Shown: in pieces, positions 18,082-27,267 of the stretch
Numbering within the stretch: position 1 is the first letter of the stretch
Layout of the letters: every line of letters starts with the position of its first letter
Assembly (NCBI GenBank): GCA_038108875.1
Contig: JAYNII010000006.1
Coordinates: 1 to 63,018 of the forward strand
Source of the DNA: VMDH01 sp038108875
Lineage (GTDB): Bacteria > Pseudomonadota > Gammaproteobacteria > Magnimaribacterales > D2472
DNA length: 63,018 nt
Direction of reading: 5' to 3'
Notes under the pieces: generated by a model
Databases searched by the model: none
Seen by the model: only the letters and a program-made list of their open reading frames with translations
Told to the model about the DNA's origin: nothing
Program-made: the position numbers and the translations under genes

Positions 18082-18939
18082 TTATATTGATTTTATGAAA
18101 GGAAACAACTTTGGTGTTGTCCTTAAATATTCTTTATAGGCCTCATCTTGGCCCCATTTTTTTTGACCCCTTAGCTCTAAAAGTCTCACTCCGCTAACGT
18201 AATTTAAGAGAAAAAAAGTGAATAAAGGCGAAGTAATGGATGCATATAATTCTTTCCCAGCAAGGAAATCAAGAGACATTAAGCTAATACCAACCCAAAG
18301 TATTATTTCTCCAAAATAATTAGGATGCCGACTAATAGCCCATAAACCCGATGTTATAAATTTGTCTTTATTTTCAGATTTGCTTCTAAATGCACTTTTT
18401 TGAGAATCAGCAACAACCTCTATTCCGAATCCCAATACAAAAACTAATAACCCAATAAAAAATATATAAGAAATCTCGGTTGCTTGGCTGCTGAGAGCTA
18501 TAAAGACTGGCAAGGCACACATAGACACCCACATTCCCTGAAGAGTCCAAGTCATAAAAAACTGAGTGGGTTGTTTCTTAATTGAGTCAAAGCGCTTATC
18601 CCCATTTTCTTTATGGACTCTCTTAAATAAGAAGATTCCTAATCGTGTTGCCCATATTAAAACTGCAGCAAGAATGATTGCCTTGTATGAATTTAATCCG
18701 GCAATAGTCATTCCAACATAAAACGCAAGCACAGATACAGAAATATAAGTCAGACTACCAGTTAAATCATAAAATTTTTCTGTGCTGAATACCCAAGCAG
18801 GAATAAACATGGTCCATTGAATTAGGAAGCATAAAAAAATCAATGAAAACAATGTTGCTTCGGTTGATAAAAAAGAGGCATACAAAATTGAAAGTAAAAA
18901 TACTACAAAAGAGATGAATAAATTAATAAAGACTTTCAC
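18082..18939 (-). CDS. DUF1295 membrane protein (steroid 5-alpha reductase-like)
   Basis: An integral membrane protein of about 285 residues with 7-8 hydrophobic helices and the C-terminal SGLWAISRHPNYFGEIILWVG motif of DUF1295, a relative of isoprenylcysteine methyltransferases and steroid 5-alpha reductases; EYLRTTPKLFPF ends it. Substrate is unknown; a lipid or isoprenoid is likely. I choose GTG 18939, which is preceded by GGGAA at a good distance and lies just after the upstream stop; a TTG at 18957 is possible and would overlap the peptidase gene. Confidence 0.82.
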   Translation of the reverse strand: MKVFINLFISFVVFLLSILYASFLSTEATLFSLIFLCFLIQWTMFIPAWVFSTEKFYDLTGSLTYISVSVLAFYVGMTIAGLNSYKAIILAAVLIWATRLGIFLFKRVHKENGDKRFDSIKKQPTQFFMTWTLQGMWVSMCALPVFIALSSQATEISYIFFIGLLVFVLGFGIEVVADSQKSAFRSKSENKDKFITSGLWAISRHPNYFGEIILWVGISLMSLDFLAGKELYASITSPLFTFFLLNYVSGVRLLELRGQKKWGQDEAYKEYLRTTPKLFPFIKSI

Positions 18940-18941
18940 GC

Positions 18942-20750
18942 TTATTCCCAACCACAAGTTCTGTTGGCATTTTTCTCATCCAGCCAGTCTTTCAGTGGTT
19001 GATAATAATTGAGTAAAGACTTGCCGCTTAATTGTCTAGTTCCGGTAAGAGCCTCTAGGGCGCTTTGCCAATCTTTACTTTGACCCAGAGATAGCATTGC
19101 TCTCAGTTTTTCTCCAGCAATATCACTATTATAGATAGAGCATTCATGCAGAGGGCCCTTGTGACCTATTTGTTGACAAAGAGATTCATGGAATTGGTAT
19201 TGTAATATTCTAGCTAGATAGTACCTTGTGTATGGAGTATTTGCTGGAATGTGGTATTTCGCTCCCGGATCAAATGCATCTTGATCTCTAGGTATTGGGG
19301 AAGATATTCCTTGATACATTTTCCTTAAATCCCACCAACTTGAATTTAAATTCTCAACAGTGGTGGTCCCATCAAAAACTCCTGCTCTCCACCTATCAAG
19401 CATCAAGGTCCAAGGAACTGCAACCACGCCTTCAAGTGCCTGTTGCATTAATAAAGCAATATTGTCCTGTGATGCTGCTTCAGCTTCTTCTTTGCTAATA
19501 AAACCAATTTGATATAGATAATTTGGAGTTATTGATAAGGTCAGAAGATCTCCTACTGCTTCATGGAATCCATCGTTGGCTCCCCCCTCAAAAACGCTTG
19601 GTAAATGATTGTAGGCTTGATAATAGAAAATATGGCCAAGCTCATGATGGATTGTTGCAAAATCTTCCGCGTTTTTTTCGATACACATCTTTATTCTGAG
19701 ATCATCCTTGGAATCTATATTCCACGCAGATGCATGACAAACCACATCTCTATCAGCAGGTTTTACAAATAATGAACGATCCCAAAAACTTTTAGGTAAT
19801 TCCTGAAAGCCCAGAGACAAAAAGAAGTCTTCAGCAATCTCTACCATCTCAATTTCACTAAGTCTTTTTTCCAAGATAATTGATGTTAGGTCAACAGAAG
19901 ATTTTTGCTTTTTGTCCTCTTGATACAGTAAATCATAGATATTTGCCCATGACTGACCCCACATATTTCCAAGAATATGGGCTGGAATAGTTCCGTCTTT
20001 GGGCATCACATCAGAACCATATTCATCCATTAACTGGTATCGAGCATGGCATTGAAGAGAATCATAAAGCGGTTTTAGCTCTTGCCATACTCTCTCCGTC
20101 TCATCCCTAAAATCATTGGCAGGCATGTCGTACTTGCTAAACCAGAGCTCTGTTAAACCTGAATAGCCAAGATCTTTGGAGCCTTGATTACCAATCTCAA
20201 CCATTCGTAAATACTTTTCTCTCATTGGAGGGCCAATATTCCTCCATCCTTCCCATGCCTTTAATAGATCTTGATAATTTCTAGAATTATCAATTACAGA
20301 TTCAAACGCCTCTAAATCCCAGCAATCTTCAGAAGAAAAACAATGCTTGCCAGAACCATACATAGCTTCAAGCTCAGAAGAAATATTAGCCAATTCTTCT
20401 GCCAGAGCCTCATCAAGCGGAGATGGCATAACAAATGAATTTTTTATTAAATTAAGTTGTCTTCTTATGGTTTCAGAAACTGCTACATCATCAAAGGTTG
20501 CTGCTTCTCTAGCCCTCTCTAAAGCCAAAAGTTGAAATCGTTTTCCAAAATCAGCTACTACTTTCTGTGAATCATAAGTGATAAAATTTGAACCTATCCA
20601 ATATGCTGAGCTTGCTGTTGGACCAAGTACTGCATCTTGAGCTTCAACCTTATTAAGAAAATCAATTGCATCTTGTTCTGAAAGCTGTGTACTTGGTTGA
20701 GAACAAGAAATGATAATTAAAATTGGTAAAACATTTAGTAACTTATTCAT
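18942..20750 (-). CDS. M2 family peptidyl-dipeptidase (ACE-like) lipoprotein
   Basis: A zinc peptidase of 602 residues similar to angiotensin-converting enzyme, which removes C-terminal dipeptides. The zinc site is HHELGHIFYYQAY (HEXXH near residue 370) with the third ligand in GFHEAVGDLL about 24 residues on. VPWTLMLDRWRAGVF and AKYHIPANTPYTRY are also family marks. The N terminus, LLNVLPILIIISCSQ, ends in a lipobox, so it should be a lipid-anchored periplasmic or outer-membrane enzyme. ATG 20750 has an AGAGGA site seven bases upstream. It is divergent from efp, 36 bases away. Confidence 0.92.
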   Translation of the reverse strand: MNKLLNVLPILIIISCSQPSTQLSEQDAIDFLNKVEAQDAVLGPTASSAYWIGSNFITYDSQKVVADFGKRFQLLALERAREAATFDDVAVSETIRRQLNLIKNSFVMPSPLDEALAEELANISSELEAMYGSGKHCFSSEDCWDLEAFESVIDNSRNYQDLLKAWEGWRNIGPPMREKYLRMVEIGNQGSKDLGYSGLTELWFSKYDMPANDFRDETERVWQELKPLYDSLQCHARYQLMDEYGSDVMPKDGTIPAHILGNMWGQSWANIYDLLYQEDKKQKSSVDLTSIILEKRLSEIEMVEIAEDFFLSLGFQELPKSFWDRSLFVKPADRDVVCHASAWNIDSKDDLRIKMCIEKNAEDFATIHHELGHIFYYQAYNHLPSVFEGGANDGFHEAVGDLLTLSITPNYLYQIGFISKEEAEAASQDNIALLMQQALEGVVAVPWTLMLDRWRAGVFDGTTTVENLNSSWWDLRKMYQGISSPIPRDQDAFDPGAKYHIPANTPYTRYYLARILQYQFHESLCQQIGHKGPLHECSIYNSDIAGEKLRAMLSLGQSKDWQSALEALTGTRQLSGKSLLNYYQPLKDWLDEKNANRTCGWE

Positions 20751-20786
20751 AAACAATCCTCTGGAGGAACAAGATAGTCCTAAGAT

Positions 20787-21347
20787 ATGAAAATTTCAAC
20801 AAATCAGTTTAAAAACGGAATGAAAATTCTTGTAAATAACCAGCCTTGCTCAATCCTAGAGCATGAATTTCATAAGCCTGGTAAGGGCCAAGCCGTGATG
20901 AGAGTTAGGTACAGAAATTTAATTACTAACAAGGTAATTGATAAAACTTTTAAATCCGGAGAATCTGTTGAACAAGCGGATGTGGTAATTAAAGAAATGG
21001 ACTATTTATACAACGACGGACAGTTTTGGTTTTTTATGGACCCCGTAAGTTTTGATCAAGTCCAAGTTGACAAATCAGCTATGGCAGAAGCATCAAATTG
21101 GCTGATTGGCCAAGAAAAATGTGAGGTCACCGCTTGGAATGATGAGATTATTTCTGTAGAAGTTCCTGCAATTGTTGAGCTAAAAATTTCTCAATCAGAA
21201 CCAGGGATTAAGGGTGACACTGTATCAGGAGCTACAAAACCAGCTACTTTAGAAACAGGTATAGTTATTCAAGTTCCCTTATTTGTAGATGAAGGAGAAG
21301 TTATTAAGGTGGATACGCGCAAACAAGAATATGCCGGAAGAAAATAA
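20787..21347 (+). CDS. efp: Translation elongation factor P
   Basis: Relieves ribosome stalling at polyproline stretches. The 186 residues show the three EF-P domains: N-terminal KOW-like domain with loop HEFHKPGKGQAVMRVR, then DYLYNDGQFWFFMDP, and the C-terminal TKPATLETGIVIQVPLFVDEGEVIKVDT. Lys33 is at the place of E. coli Lys34, the residue lysylated by EpmA/EpmB; whether those modifiers exist here cannot be told from this window. The 3' end overlaps argS by 17 bases. Confidence 0.96.
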   Translation: MKISTNQFKNGMKILVNNQPCSILEHEFHKPGKGQAVMRVRYRNLITNKVIDKTFKSGESVEQADVVIKEMDYLYNDGQFWFFMDPVSFDQVQVDKSAMAEASNWLIGQEKCEVTAWNDEIISVEVPAIVELKISQSEPGIKGDTVSGATKPATLETGIVIQVPLFVDEGEVIKVDTRKQEYAGRK

Positions 21348-23070
21348 AAGCATTTTATCCATTATTAATGCTGGAATTAGAAAAGCATTAACGGTTAGTT
21401 TTAGTGCTGATAATAAGCAGCTTGATTCTATCCTTAAAAAAGCAACAGTTACTATTCCTGATGATATTTCAAATGGGCATTGGACTTCCAATATTGCATT
21501 GGTTGGAGCAGGGATATTAAAAAACTCTCCTAAGCAAGTTGCAAACGAAGTGATTAAGGTGTTTGCAGAAAATGATGCGTTTGAAAAAATTGAAGTCGCG
21601 GGTCCTGGTTTTATTAACTTCTTCTTGACTCCTGGTTCGCTATTAAAACAAATAGAATCTCTGCAAGAACAGTTTCAAGAAACCATTAAATATATCCAAC
21701 CTAAGAAAATACTCATTGAGTTTGTCTCAGCAAATCCTACTGGACCTTTGCATGTGGGTCATGGACGAGGAGCTGTCTTTGGAGATGCTCTAAAAAGAAT
21801 GCTTGAAGCCGTAGGGCACAGGGTAACAACTGAATACTATGTCAATGATGCAGGCAGACAAATGGATATTGTGACAGCTAGTATTTTATTAAGAGCGGCC
21901 GGAGTAAAAGCTAAAGACTTTCCTTCGGCTTGTTACCAAGGGAGCTACATAAAAACCATCTCTAATGAAATTATTCTCACAGGAGATGAATCTAAGGCTA
22001 TCAAAGATCATTTAAAGGATTTACCCGATAATGCTGATGAGGCCATTGATAATATTTGTCTTGAACTTAAAAAGTTTACTGAAATCTGGGAGCGCACAAA
22101 GAATGTTGGACTTGAATCAATTTTAGGTCTTATTAAAAAAGAATTAGTCGATCTAGGTGTGGAATTTGATAACTGGTTTTATGAGTCAACTCTAGGTTCT
22201 TTAGATGACCCTTCTTCGATGCTAAAAAAAACACTTACTCAAAGTATTGCAAAGGAAGGATACAAAAAAGACGGCGCTTATTGGTTGCGCTCCACCAATT
22301 ATGATGACGATAAAGACAGGGTACTGATTAGAACTGACGGAAGAGTAACTTATTTAGCTTCTGATGTTGCCTATCATAAAGATAAGTTAGATAGAGGTTT
22401 TGATCAGCTTATAAATATTTGGGGTTCAGATCATCATGGATATATTAAAAGAATAGAAGCAGCAATTGAATCTGTGGGATATTCAAAATCGTCTTTGTTG
22501 GTCTTATTGGTTCAGTTTGCCAATCTATTTCAAGATGGAAAAAAGCTTAAGATGTCTACCAGATCAGGTACTTTTTATGACTTAGGCAAGCTCATTGAAC
22601 TTGTTGGAGCGGATGTGACAAGATTTTTTTATTTAGCAAAACAAGCTGATCAACATCTGGATTTTGATGTGTCTCTGGCAAGAAGCGAATCAAAAGAAAA
22701 TCTCTACTTCTATATCCAATATGCTCATGCGCGATTAACATCTCTTGCAAAGAAATATATAACTGAGGTAGGTTCTTTGCCAAATACAATTGCTACTGGC
22801 CAATGTCCTGACTCACTGATAGAAATAATTCAAATCCTTATGAAGCGTCCGAATATCTTGCTAAATGCTGTAGAAAGATATCAACCCCATTTACTGATTT
22901 TTTATTTACGAGACCTCTCACAGAAAGTTCATCAGTTTTATAACGAAGTGAATGTATTAAAGGCAGATCGCAGAGATTCGAATAACTACATTTTTATTTT
23001 GATGCAAGCTAAAGAAGTAATAAGAAAATCATTGGATCTTTTGGGAGTCAAAGCAACAGAAAAAATGTAA
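21331..23070 (+). CDS. argS: Arginyl-tRNA synthetase
   Basis: Class I tRNA synthetase of 579 residues that charges tRNA-Arg. The HIGH motif appears as SANPTGPLHVGHGRGAVFGD and the KMSKS-like loop as KKLKMSTRSGTFYDL, both typical for ArgRS; the DALR anticodon domain closes the protein. ATG 21331 (MPEENKSILSIINAG) lies within the end of efp and is preferred to a start 14 codons upstream. The stop forms TAATG with the SPOR gene, as in the conserved argS-ftsN-like pair of gammaproteobacteria. Confidence 0.96.
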   Translation: MPEENKSILSIINAGIRKALTVSFSADNKQLDSILKKATVTIPDDISNGHWTSNIALVGAGILKNSPKQVANEVIKVFAENDAFEKIEVAGPGFINFFLTPGSLLKQIESLQEQFQETIKYIQPKKILIEFVSANPTGPLHVGHGRGAVFGDALKRMLEAVGHRVTTEYYVNDAGRQMDIVTASILLRAAGVKAKDFPSACYQGSYIKTISNEIILTGDESKAIKDHLKDLPDNADEAIDNICLELKKFTEIWERTKNVGLESILGLIKKELVDLGVEFDNWFYESTLGSLDDPSSMLKKTLTQSIAKEGYKKDGAYWLRSTNYDDDKDRVLIRTDGRVTYLASDVAYHKDKLDRGFDQLINIWGSDHHGYIKRIEAAIESVGYSKSSLLVLLVQFANLFQDGKKLKMSTRSGTFYDLGKLIELVGADVTRFFYLAKQADQHLDFDVSLARSESKENLYFYIQYAHARLTSLAKKYITEVGSLPNTIATGQCPDSLIEIIQILMKRPNILLNAVERYQPHLLIFYLRDLSQKVHQFYNEVNVLKADRRDSNNYIFILMQAKEVIRKSLDLLGVKATEKM

Positions 23071-23603
23071 TGAAAGATTTTGCAAGCAAACAAATCAAGC
23101 GCAAGAAAACGCACGAACCATCTCTAAAATTTAAAACAGCAAAGAAAAATATTTCCCCCCTTAACCTTAGAGTGGGCTTGATAATTATTGGCTCATTGGT
23201 TCTCCTCGTATTTGCAGTGTTCAAGATTATGGAAACTGATATCACATCGATTTATGCCAAGGAAACCAAGACATCTATTGAGTTTACCTTTCCTATAGAT
23301 CTAGAAAAAAATTGGGTGCTTGCAGAAATAGACGAACAATTGACAACCCAAACCTGCGAATACTTATTGCAAGTAGAAACCTATGGAAAAAATGTTTACG
23401 CACAAGAACTCATAAACGCAATGTTTGCCATGGGGTTAAACGCATATGTAGAGAAAGCATTCAGTCCTGCAATGCCTGGCAAAACTTTCTACAGGGTGCT
23501 AAGCGGCCCTTACTCTAATAAATCTTCTGTTAACAATGCAAAAGAGAAGCTTATCAAGAATGGTTCTAGACCAATAATACTGACTAGATGTAAATCGAAA
23601 TGA
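23070..23603 (+). CDS. SPOR-domain protein (FtsN-like)
   Basis: A 177-residue bitopic membrane protein: a basic cytoplasmic tail (MKDFASKQIKRKKTHEPSLK), one transmembrane helix (about residues 33-52, LRVGLIIIGSLVLLVFAVF), and a C-terminal SPOR domain (YLLQVETYGKNVYAQELI, FYRVLSGPYSNKSSVNNAKE) that binds denuded peptidoglycan at the septum. The place after argS is where FtsN-like proteins occur in Pseudomonas. It is short for FtsN and the linker is small. hslVU, which often follows, is missing; yggS follows in an ATGA overlap. Confidence 0.85.
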   Translation: MKDFASKQIKRKKTHEPSLKFKTAKKNISPLNLRVGLIIIGSLVLLVFAVFKIMETDITSIYAKETKTSIEFTFPIDLEKNWVLAEIDEQLTTQTCEYLLQVETYGKNVYAQELINAMFAMGLNAYVEKAFSPAMPGKTFYRVLSGPYSNKSSVNNAKEKLIKNGSRPIILTRCKSK

Positions 23604-24265
23604 CTACCTTTGAGGAATTTTACAGCGATCTTGTTGAGGCAGCCTCTATATTCGGAAGACCTAACCCTATGCTAGTAGCAGTCTCAAAGAAGCAACCTAT
23701 TGAGAAAATGCTTTTTGCTTATGAAAAAGGTCAGCTTCACTTTGGAGAGAACTACGCCCAAGAGCTTGCAGAGAAAGCTCCCAAAATGCCTACTCAGTGT
23801 TATTGGCATTTTATTGGTCCAATACAAACTAATAAGATCAAAATACTTGCAAAACACGCAGACTGGATTCATAGCCTGTCCAGCATAAAGCATGCTCTGC
23901 TACTAGAAACGGAGTTAAAAAGACTCTCTAGAAAAATAGATGCGCTTATTCAAATTAATATTGACAATGAAGATTCAAAATCTGGAATTACAAATGAAAA
24001 AGATTTCATGGAATTGGCAGAAAAGATAATGCTTTGCTCTGCAATAAATCTTAGGGGTTTTATGATATTACCAAAACTTCAAAAATCAGAAAGAGAGTTT
24101 AAACTCCTTGAAGCAAAAATTAAAAAATATCAGGAATTGCTAAAGAACATGGGATGTAAAATTTGCGAGATCTCCTTTGGAACTTCATCTGACTATCAAG
24201 AGGCTTTAAGAGCTGGTTCCACTATAATTAGAGTTGGAGAAAAGATATTTGGGAAAAGAAATTAA
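23600..24265 (+). CDS. YggS family PLP homeostasis protein
   Basis: A 221-residue alanine-racemase-fold protein (YggS/PLPBP) that binds pyridoxal phosphate and helps to keep its level and amino-acid balance; it has no known catalytic activity. The PLP lysine is about Lys30 in LVAVSKKQPIEKM; FGENYAQEL, HFIGPIQTNKIK, QINIDNEDSKSG and ISFGTSSDYQEALRAGST are all conserved. It starts in an ATGA overlap and its end overlaps proC. The order yggS-proC-yggT-metX-metW is shared with Pseudomonas. Confidence 0.93.
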   Translation: MTTFEEFYSDLVEAASIFGRPNPMLVAVSKKQPIEKMLFAYEKGQLHFGENYAQELAEKAPKMPTQCYWHFIGPIQTNKIKILAKHADWIHSLSSIKHALLLETELKRLSRKIDALIQINIDNEDSKSGITNEKDFMELAEKIMLCSAINLRGFMILPKLQKSEREFKLLEAKIKKYQELLKNMGCKICEISFGTSSDYQEALRAGSTIIRVGEKIFGKRN

Positions 24266-25058
24266 CAATATAATTTTTTTTGGAGCCGGTAATATTGCTC
24301 AGTCAGTAATGCTGGGTTTATTGGATGCAGGCTTGTCGCCAAAATTAGTGTTTGCGATAAATAAGAACCCTAAGAATGATGCTTTTTTAAGAAAACATGC
24401 TATTAAGAAAATTCACTCGAAGGACCTAGAAAATTTTAACCAAGAAAACAATGTTTTGCTGCTTGCGGTTAAACCAAAAGATATAAATCTTGCCATTGAT
24501 CAATTGCGTCTTTCAGGATACAGGGGAATTGTTTGTAGCTTGGCCGCAGGAATTGGTTTAAAAAAAATTTCATCACTGCTTGGTTCTTCTCTTGTGGTTA
24601 GGGCAATGCCCACAACTACTGCTGAATTTCGACTTGGAACTACTGCAATATATTCAGATAAGCCAAAAGCAAAAAAGACTAAATTAATCGAAAAAGTATT
24701 TAATCTCGTTGGAGCTACTCTAGTACTTAAAGTTGAGAAAAATATGCATGATTTCACAGCAATTATAGGAAGCGGCCAAGCATTTATAATGCAGCTTCTA
24801 AAAGAGTATGAAACTGGGTTAAATAATTTCTCTGGCAAAAGAAACAGCAAATTGATCATAAATAGTTTCTTAAAATCACTGTCTCCTCAATTTGAAGTTT
24901 ATGGATTTGAAAAAGCTATAAAAAAAATAACATCTAAAAAAGGAACTACTGAGGCTGGATTGGCTAGACTAAATAATTTTGGAGTTAATAAGATTTTAAA
25001 AGAAAGTTTTAAGTCCGCAAAAAATAGATCTAAAGAGATTGAAAATGAATTTAAGTAA
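24249..25058 (+). CDS. proC: Pyrroline-5-carboxylate reductase
   Basis: Last step of proline synthesis, reducing pyrroline-5-carboxylate with NAD(P)H. About 269 residues with the N-terminal Rossmann motif IIFFGAGNIAQSVMLGLLDA, LLAVKPKDINLAI, RAMPTTTAEFRLGTTAIYS and a C-terminal SKKGTTEAGLARL, the ProC signature. I choose TTG 24249, with GGAGAA nine bases upstream; a TTG at 24234 is a less likely longer start. It overlaps yggS by 17 bases and yggT by 14. It is somewhat divergent in its C-terminal part (serine-rich helix around NFSGKRNSKLI). Confidence 0.9.
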   Translation: MGKEINNIIFFGAGNIAQSVMLGLLDAGLSPKLVFAINKNPKNDAFLRKHAIKKIHSKDLENFNQENNVLLLAVKPKDINLAIDQLRLSGYRGIVCSLAAGIGLKKISSLLGSSLVVRAMPTTTAEFRLGTTAIYSDKPKAKKTKLIEKVFNLVGATLVLKVEKNMHDFTAIIGSGQAFIMQLLKEYETGLNNFSGKRNSKLIINSFLKSLSPQFEVYGFEKAIKKITSKKGTTEAGLARLNNFGVNKILKESFKSAKNRSKEIENEFK

Positions 25059-25575
25059 CTTGTTGATATTTTTAATTTTTAATTTACTGTCATCAGCTTT
25101 TTTAGTTTTGATGATCTTGAGGGCATTTAGAGCAAATTATTTTAATCCTGTTGTTAAATTTTTTGTGACTTATTTTGAGAAACCAAAGCAAAAATTTATT
25201 CCATTCTTGCCCTCCCTTGTATCTTCTTTGTTTTTAGCGCTGTTGCTCAAATGCCTAGCAAACGTATTCATCTACGATATCCAAAACTATTACAAAGTTG
25301 TTGTTTTTAGTCTGGTAGGACTCGTAAATCTTTTTTTTAGAATAATATTTTACATTGTGGTTGCATCGGTAATTTTCAGCTGGGTGGCAAGAGGATCTCG
25401 TCATGCGCTAATTGAGCTTGTCAATGAAATATCCGACAAAGCGCTTGCCCCTATTAGATCCATTATTCCAAGCTTTGGTGGTTTAGATTTCACTCCTATA
25501 TTTTTCATCCTAATTCTTAATTATGCTAACAGCCTAATGATAGATATTGTTAGAATGCTTGCCCAAAGTTTATAA
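25045..25575 (+). CDS. YggT family membrane protein
   Basis: A 176-residue inner-membrane protein with two YGGT repeats, each with the conserved pattern RAFRANYFNPVVKFFVTYFE (first) and ISDKALAPIRSIIPSFGGLD (second), and four hydrophobic segments. Members are linked to osmotic or K+ tolerance and to cell-division-associated gene clusters, but no activity is established. ATG 25045 has AAGAG seven bases upstream and is preferred to a TTG two codons earlier. It lies 8 bases before metX. Confidence 0.88.
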   Translation: MNLSNLLIFLIFNLLSSAFLVLMILRAFRANYFNPVVKFFVTYFEKPKQKFIPFLPSLVSSLFLALLLKCLANVFIYDIQNYYKVVVFSLVGLVNLFFRIIFYIVVASVIFSWVARGSRHALIELVNEISDKALAPIRSIIPSFGGLDFTPIFFILILNYANSLMIDIVRMLAQSL

Positions 25576-25583
25576 ATTTATAA

Positions 25584-26681
25584 ATGAAGATAGAACAGTT
25601 TTCCTTTGAATATAAAAATAACTTTAGTCTATTAAATGGTAGTTCAATAGAAGGGTTTGAGCTTGTCTACGAAACCTATGGTGAATTGAATGCTAAAAAA
25701 AATAACGCTGTGTTGGTATGCCATGCTTTCTCAGGGAGTCATCATGCAGCTGGAGTCGATGAAATAAACAACAAACCTGGTTGGTGGCATGAATTTATTG
25801 GTCCCGGAAAAGCCCTTGATACAGATAAATATTTTGTTGTATCACCAAATAATCTTGGAAGTTGCTATGGTTCAACTGGGCCTTTGACTCATAATAAGGA
25901 AACAGGCAAACCTTACGGTCCTAACTTTCCTGCATTAGATGTATACGACTGGGTTGCCTCTCAGGATTTGCTTAGAATAAGCCTAGGGATTGAAGCTTGG
26001 GAAATGGTCTTAGGAGGAAGTCTTGGAGGAATGCAGGCTCTAGAATGGAGCATTTCTTTTCCATCAAAGATTAAAAAAGCTGGAATAATTGCAGCCACTG
26101 CTCTAGTAACCTCACAAAATATTGCTCTCAATCAAGTGGCTAGGGAAATCATTAGAAAAGATGCTGCCTTTGAAAATGGTGACTATCTATTATCAGAGAA
26201 AAAACCAAAAGATGGTCTCAAAGTTGCAAGGATGTTGGGGCATATTACTTATTTATCAGAAACAAATTTTAAAAATAGATTTGGAAGAAGGTTGCAAGAT
26301 ATAAATAACAAAATTGATGAAACGATTAATTTTGAGGTAGAAAACTATCTTCGCTATCAGGGTGAAAAATTTTCAGAATATTTTGATGCAAACTCTTATA
26401 TCTTATTAACCAAAGTGATGGACAGTTACAATCCTGCGGCAAGATTTGATAATAGCATTGTTGAAGCATTGAAAAACTGCTCAGCCAAGTTATTGATTAT
26501 TAGTTTTGACGATGACTGGCTTTTCCCTTCTCAATACAGCAAGGAATTGCATCTTTCAGCTCTTAAAGCAGGCGTTCAAAGTTCATTTCTTGAGCTAACA
26601 GGTAATAACGGTCACGATAGTTTTTTATTTCCTACCGAAGAATATGTATCAGCAATTAAAAATTTCTTAAACCATGCATAA
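25584..26681 (+). CDS. metX: Homoserine O-acyltransferase (MetX)
   Basis: Activates homoserine with acetyl- or succinyl-CoA in methionine synthesis. It is a 365-residue alpha/beta hydrolase with the nucleophile Ser146 in VLGGSLGGMQALEW, the acid near Asp310 in ISFDDDWLFP and His344 in TGNNGHDSFLFP; HAFSGSHHAAG and SPNNLGSCYGSTGP are MetX marks. Gammaproteobacterial MetX paired with MetW often prefers succinyl-CoA; which acyl donor is used here needs active-site comparison. It overlaps metW by 8 bases. Confidence 0.94.
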   Translation: MKIEQFSFEYKNNFSLLNGSSIEGFELVYETYGELNAKKNNAVLVCHAFSGSHHAAGVDEINNKPGWWHEFIGPGKALDTDKYFVVSPNNLGSCYGSTGPLTHNKETGKPYGPNFPALDVYDWVASQDLLRISLGIEAWEMVLGGSLGGMQALEWSISFPSKIKKAGIIAATALVTSQNIALNQVAREIIRKDAAFENGDYLLSEKKPKDGLKVARMLGHITYLSETNFKNRFGRRLQDINNKIDETINFEVENYLRYQGEKFSEYFDANSYILLTKVMDSYNPAARFDNSIVEALKNCSAKLLIISFDDDWLFPSQYSKELHLSALKAGVQSSFLELTGNNGHDSFLFPTEEYVSAIKNFLNHA

Positions 26682-27267
26682 AAATATTGAGACTCATATA
26701 CTAAGTCTGATACCTCGCAGAGCAAAAGTGTTAGATTTGGGTAGTGGTGATGGCTCTTTGTTGGCAAAATTAGCAGAAAATAATATTGAGGGGCATGGGA
26801 TAGAGATTGATTCCAAAAGAGTTATTGCATCGCTCTGCAAAGGAGTGTCTGTAACCCATAAAGATATAGATAAGGGGCTCCTTGATTTTCAAGACTTGGG
26901 TTTTGATTTTGTGGTGATGGCAAATTCAATCCAATGCCTCAGAAGACCGCATGAAGCATTAACAAATATTTTTGGGATTGCTAATGAGTGTGCAGTAACC
27001 ATCCCAAATTTTGGTTTTTGGAAGATCAGGATGAAACTTTTGAAAGGAAGCATGCCGGTCTCAAAATCATTGCCAGCAAAATGGTATGAAACAAAAAATA
27101 TTCACTTATGCACTATCCAAGACTTTGAAAAACTTTGCCTAGAAAACGAGATTACGATTAAAAAAAGAATTTATCTAAATGAAAATTTCAAGCCTTTGAA
27201 TAGGGTGCTCATTTCTAAGGCAAATCTTTTTGCTGCAGAGGCAATTTATCATCTTGAAAAAAAATAA
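26674..27267 (+). CDS. metW: Methionine biosynthesis protein MetW
   Basis: A 197-residue methyltransferase-fold protein with the SAM-binding motif AKVLDLGSGDGSLLAKL, FDFVVMANSIQCLRRP and the VTIPNFGFWKIRMKLLKGSMP segment characteristic of MetW. It acts with MetX in homoserine acylation in proteobacteria; no methyltransferase reaction is known. It starts 8 bases inside metX and ends inside rdgB. Confidence 0.92.
   Translation: MHKNIETHILSLIPRRAKVLDLGSGDGSLLAKLAENNIEGHGIEIDSKRVIASLCKGVSVTHKDIDKGLLDFQDLGFDFVVMANSIQCLRRPHEALTNIFGIANECAVTIPNFGFWKIRMKLLKGSMPVSKSLPAKWYETKNIHLCTIQDFEKLCLENEITIKKRIYLNENFKPLNRVLISKANLFAAEAIYHLEKK

Noticed and set aside
24500..24859. Long minus-strand frame of 119 codons inside proC
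   Set aside because: It is antisense to the conserved ProC coding sequence, which has clear motifs.
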